Shown piece by piece: positions 61,010 to 64,000 of a DNA stretch of 64,000 nt. Source of the stretch: Anodontia alba (lineage: Eukaryota; Mollusca; Bivalvia; Lucinida; Lucinidae); NCBI GenBank assembly GCA_964016985.1, contig OZ024830.1:14837033-14901032 (forward strand), read 5' to 3'. A program made the position numbers and the translations under genes. A model generated the notes under the pieces. It was not told the DNA's origin. It worked only from the letters and a program-made list of their open reading frames with translations, and made no database searches. Numbering within the stretch: position 1 is the first letter of the stretch; each line of letters opens with the position of its first letter.

Positions 61010-61433
61010 TGAAGTTATCACATAGTGGCCTAAATTCCCAGCATTCAGCATGGAATATCTCACAATGTAGATGGTCTACATGCATGCAAATGTGATAAAT
61101 CAGTTATACCATGGTTCTGCGCATGTACGTGCGATAATGCACTCACTCACGCTCGTTTGTTTGTGTTGAGGTTTTACGGCCCAATCAACCCAATGGGGTC
61201 ATGTCAAGCGCGGTCAGTTTACCTAACCACACGTTTACTGGGCAGGCTTAGTCCTCTAAGCGGTTAACCAGTATTGTGCACATTCTTTTGCCAGAAACTG
61301 ACAACTGCCCTTCTTGAATCAGCGGAAGGGAGAGAATGACCGTAGAAAATATTTCATGATCAATCTCCACGTTCGTGCATTATCGCATCATACATGCGCA
61401 CGAACCATGGTATAACTAAGACTTAACCAGTGA
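61010..61433. mobile_element. Palindromic foldback element, copy B, hit by a SINE
   Basis: Reverse-oriented copy of the ACCATGGTATAAC family. The outer part CACATAGTGGCCTAAATTCC and ATCTCACAATGTAGATGGTC leads into CAGTTATACCATGGTTCTGC and the ATAATGCACTCACTCACGCT centre. The SINE (61157-61371) interrupts the centre, after which TCGTGCATTATCGCATC and GCACGAACCATGGTATAACT complete the hairpin. It faces copy C across a ~32-bp spacer. Confidence 0.78.
61157..61371 (-). mobile_element. tRNA-derived SINE, 5'-truncated copy
   Basis: Matches the SINE at 54.1 kb from its 3' end to the GGAGATTGATCATGAAATAT segment with few differences, and lacks the tRNA-like head. 5' truncation is the usual outcome of incomplete reverse transcription. 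The 3' end here is followed by ACAAACAAA-like sequence (plus-strand TTTGTTTGTGTTGAGG). TCGT on both sides may be a short target duplication. The flanking hairpin halves join perfectly once it is removed. Confidence 0.82.
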
Positions 61434-61465
61434 ATGTTCTATTGTCTCTATGTAAATAAAACTAA

Positions 61466-61735
61466 GGTTAAGTCTTAGTTATACCATGGTTCGTGCACAT
61501 GTACGAAGCAATAATGCACGAGCGTGAGCAAGTGCATTATCACACATACATGCGCAGAACCATGGTATAACTGACTTATCACATTTGCATGCATGTAGAT
61601 CATCTACATTGCGAGATATTTCATGCTAAATGTTGGAATTTAGGCCACTATGTGATAATTCTCAATAACCAAAAATTATACTATAGCTTGACCATGGGAT
61701 TATTTTCAGTTCTGAAAATTAACCTATGGTTTTAT
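61466..61735. mobile_element. Palindromic foldback element, copy C
   Basis: The hairpin core pairs GTTATACCATGGTTCGTGCA with TGCGCAGAACCATGGTATAA around ATAATGCACGAGCGTGAGCA. The outer part GTAGATCATCTACATTGCGA and GGCCACTATGTGATAA matches copies A and B, and CTTGACCATGGGATTATTTT matches the left end of copy A in inverse. No SINE interrupts it, so it gives the empty-site form of copy B. Confidence 0.78.
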
Positions 61736-61899
61736 TTATGGATCTCACAGGTGTACTTTAGAATGACTCAGTGCACTTTAACCTTTTTCACTCTCTGGAC
61801 TAATTCCACAGGCGATGATATTCACTCCACCCCCCCCCCCCCCATGGGGCAAATTGTCTCCAAATGTTAAATGTTTATTGGAAAAAATAAACAAATCAT
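61736..61899. other. Spacer with a C homopolymer
   Basis: A run of 14 C at 61830-61843, probably length-variable. Nothing else seen. Confidence 0.7.
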
Positions 61900-62130
61900 C
61901 AATATGTTGTCTGCTGAAAATGCCCAGAGTGCTAACCATCAATTTTCAGCAGATGACATTTTTTAAATAGTTTTCCTAATTTTTTCTTAGGAAACTGGAT
62001 TTGACATTTCATGTACATTGCCTCAACGAGAGACAGTTTGCACGAAATGTCAAATTCTGTTGGCTGGAAAAACTAAGAAAGTAACATCATATATATTGTC
62101 TGCTGATATCGTCCAGAGAGTGGTAAAGGT
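61900..62130. mobile_element. Foldback element, TCAGCAGATGAC family, copy 2
   Basis: Left TTTTCAGCAGATGACATTTT and GGAAACTGGATTTGACATTT pair with right GAAATGTCAAATTCTGTTGG and TATATTGTCTGCTGATATCG. Same arm wording as at 55.7 kb but a different loop. Non-coding. Confidence 0.7.
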
Positions 62131-62574
62131 TAGAGGAACTTCCAATTTACTTCTGCACTGAGCAACTTTCTATTTAAAAATGACATTTTTGGTTGATTAA
62201 ACACATGAAACCAGACAGTCTGTCTGGAGAATATTATAATGACCAAAGCTACAGCTGACCAACCAGGCTGCACCAAAGTTTGACCAAATTAAGATGCTGA
62301 TGTAATTTCTTTTGACTGACAAGATTGCAACCAATTAGATTTTAGCAGTTACGAGAGCCTCAGTTAGTTTAACTCAAGAAAGGTGGGATGTCGCATCCTT
62401 TTTAGTACACAAGGTCAATAGGTCCAGCATTACATCAGACTGCCTGTTACCAATTTACCATAAAAATATAAAAAAAAAGAGAAATAAAAGTAAAAAAGTA
62501 GAAAAAGATATACTAAAGTTTTTGTAAGAAAAAAAAAACATAAAAAAAGTCCCATACATTGGTTAAAACAGATT
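62131..62574. other. AT-rich non-coding DNA
   Basis: A-rich tracts near 62465-62550. No gene seen. Confidence 0.5.
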
Positions 62575-62747
62575 AAACCATGTTATTGTCTCCGTTTTTG
62601 GAATACTGTAAATTATATCATAATTTGGTGACCTTTCACTGTCTGACCCAAACTCGGCTCCACCTTTTTTGGGGTCAGACATTGAAAGGTCACTAAACTA
62701 TGGTATAATTTACAGTTTACCCAAAACCTTGACAATAACCATGGTTT
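62575..62747. mobile_element. 173-bp perfect-looking hairpin element
   Basis: Left AAACCATGTTATTGTCTCCG, ACTGTAAATTATATCATAAT and GGTGACCTTTCACTGTCTGA fold onto right TCAGACATTGAAAGGTCACT, ATGGTATAATTTACAGTTTA and TTGACAATAACCATGGTTT, with only ~20 bp of loop. Stems are ~75 bp. It fits a MITE; no second copy was found in the window. Confidence 0.78.
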
Positions 62748-62950
62748 ATCTATAACTTACCTGGGAAAGGGCACAATCACCTTATAAGCATCTTCTTTCA
62801 GGGGCACAAAAAGAACAAGAGACAAGGTACAAACCATTACAACAAAAGCAGCATCAATACCAATTAATCCATTTCATCTTGTGAAGTCTTCTACTACAGA
62901 TCCTTGGGGCTGTGTATTTCCAATAGCTGGGTACTGATAATAGTTTCTGT
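62748..62950. other. Non-coding spacer
   Basis: No feature recognised. Confidence 0.5.
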
Positions 62951-63715
62951 CACACCAGCCCTGCTTGTAGCAGGGTGCAACATGAGAGTTTGAATTTCCA
63001 TCTGTTTGACCATCCTTCCATCCCCTGTCTGTCAACAACTTATGTTGTCTAGCATCAAAGTGCATTTCTCTGAAGCAGTGACAGCTGGGAGTGTCAAACC
63101 TTGTGTAATAATTGTCTTTGCACTATGAACCAGTGCCCTTGACCTAGATTTCATGCTTGAGTGACTTTGTCCTCATTTAACGTTCAGTCTAGCATTATTC
63201 ATGTCGAGTCTAGCATTATTCAAAGTGTTTCTCTGAAGCAGTGATAGCTGTGAGTGTCAAACCTTGCATACAGCAATTGTCCTTGACATTATCTTCAAGC
63301 ACACACTATGACCCAGTGTCCTTGACCTAGATTTCACACTCTACTGACTTTGTCATGATTTTACATTGAGTCTAGCATTTAAACGTGTTTCTCGAAAGCA
63401 ATGATAGCTGTGAGTGTCAAACCTTGCATAGCAACTGACTGAAATACAAGCTTCAAGCATGCACTATAAACTGGTGCCTTTGACCTGGATTTCTCGCTCC
63501 AATGACATTGCCATGGTTTTAATTCAAGCCTATCATTAATGATAAAGTATGTTTCTCATAAGCAGTGAAAGCTGCCAATGTCAAACCTTGCATAATAATT
63601 GCCCTTGACATACTCTTTAAGCATGCATGCTGCACTATGACTGGGTGCCATTGATCTAGATTTCGTGCTCCAATGACTTTGCCCAGTGCAGGTGTGACAT
63701 CAAACTTCACATGGA
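62951..63715 (-). mobile_element. Tandem-core element 9, reverse orientation
   Basis: From left: a hairpin (AGCCCTGC/GCAGGGT, about 62958-62977), a CATCTGTTTGACCATCCTTC then CATCCCCTGTCTGTCAAC stretch (about 63000-63034), which is the reverse of the shared GACGGAC-type block, and then four ~160-bp units. Each unit has 'TTTCTCTGAAGCAGTGA', 'GCTGTGAGTGTCAAACCTTG', 'CACTATGACCCAGTGCC' and 'TTGACCTAGATTTC'. Its order mirrors the reverse-oriented element at 43.4-44.3 kb. No opening motif of the AACAAGAG type was found at the right. Non-coding. Confidence 0.65.
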
Positions 63716-64000
63716 ATTCTTGTTATTATTACTATGTTTTTGTAGAAATCTCTGATTTTAATGCAAAAAGTGGTCACCCTGAACAGATGCAGCAGTCTGC
63801 AGTCAGATATGGGTCTGCACTGTTTGGCAAGGACCTCTGATAGCAGCAATGTAACTTTGCCTACAAAATGAGGAAAAAATAAAGTTTCAATAAACTGCTT
63901 ACGGTAATTCTCATTGCAGTAAACTTCTAATGACCCATCATTACTGTGATAAAAACAACTTTCCTAAATGAAATGTAATTGGACCCTAAGGTTGGATAAA
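63716..64000. other. Non-coding DNA to the window end
   Basis: One arm of the GGGTCTGCACTGTTTGGC hairpin family at about 63811-63828. No gene seen. Confidence 0.55.

Overview
This is eukaryotic nuclear DNA, most likely from a bivalve mollusc. The clue is a dense set of dispersed elements of a style I associate with bivalve genomes: ~145-220 bp tandem cores bracketed by hairpins, with openings such as AACAAGAGGGCCATGATGG. Species was not determined. I found no intact protein-coding gene. Every open frame is short, and most are repeat translations or rely on non-ATG starts. The one recognisable protein-derived sequence is a decayed Ty3/Gypsy pol fragment (about 40.1-41.6 kb, + strand).

Left half (1-29,959): a head-to-tail satellite with an 820-bp monomer, entering from beyond the left edge and ending abruptly at 29,959. 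About 36.3 copies are present, split by a 200-N gap (17,187-17,386). The copies are almost identical: I saw only one substitution (3,732) and one inserted G (run at 19,265-19,269). The monomer carries a perfect TGCGCATGCGCA palindrome, a GCACGTGC E-box, and inverted or direct submodules that resemble the cores of dispersed elements in the right half.

Right half (29,960-64,000): AT-rich non-coding DNA built mainly from nested repeats. It holds a 5S rRNA-derived pseudogene (30.8 kb); a series of tandem-core elements at 32.6-34.7, 35.9-37.6, 43.4-44.3, 49.1-53.8, 54.0-55.4, 56.5-58.2 and 63.0-63.7 kb; foldback/MITE-like hairpins; a hAT-like insertion inside one tandem-core element; two copies of a tRNA-derived SINE, one full-length and one headless, each inside another repeat; and a 773-bp foldback element (58,399-59,171) built from an EcoRI-site-rich simple repeat with an apparent 6-bp target duplication.

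The most interesting pattern is architectural. Several elements with different core tandem repeats share one plan: an opening motif, often AACAAGAG; tandem core units; a GACGGACRGAC-type stretch; and a terminal hairpin, often ending GAGCTAAA. This suggests one mobilisation system with exchangeable minisatellite cargo, and the 820-bp satellite may be an offshoot of that core pool. Function, autonomy and mechanism cannot be settled from this window.
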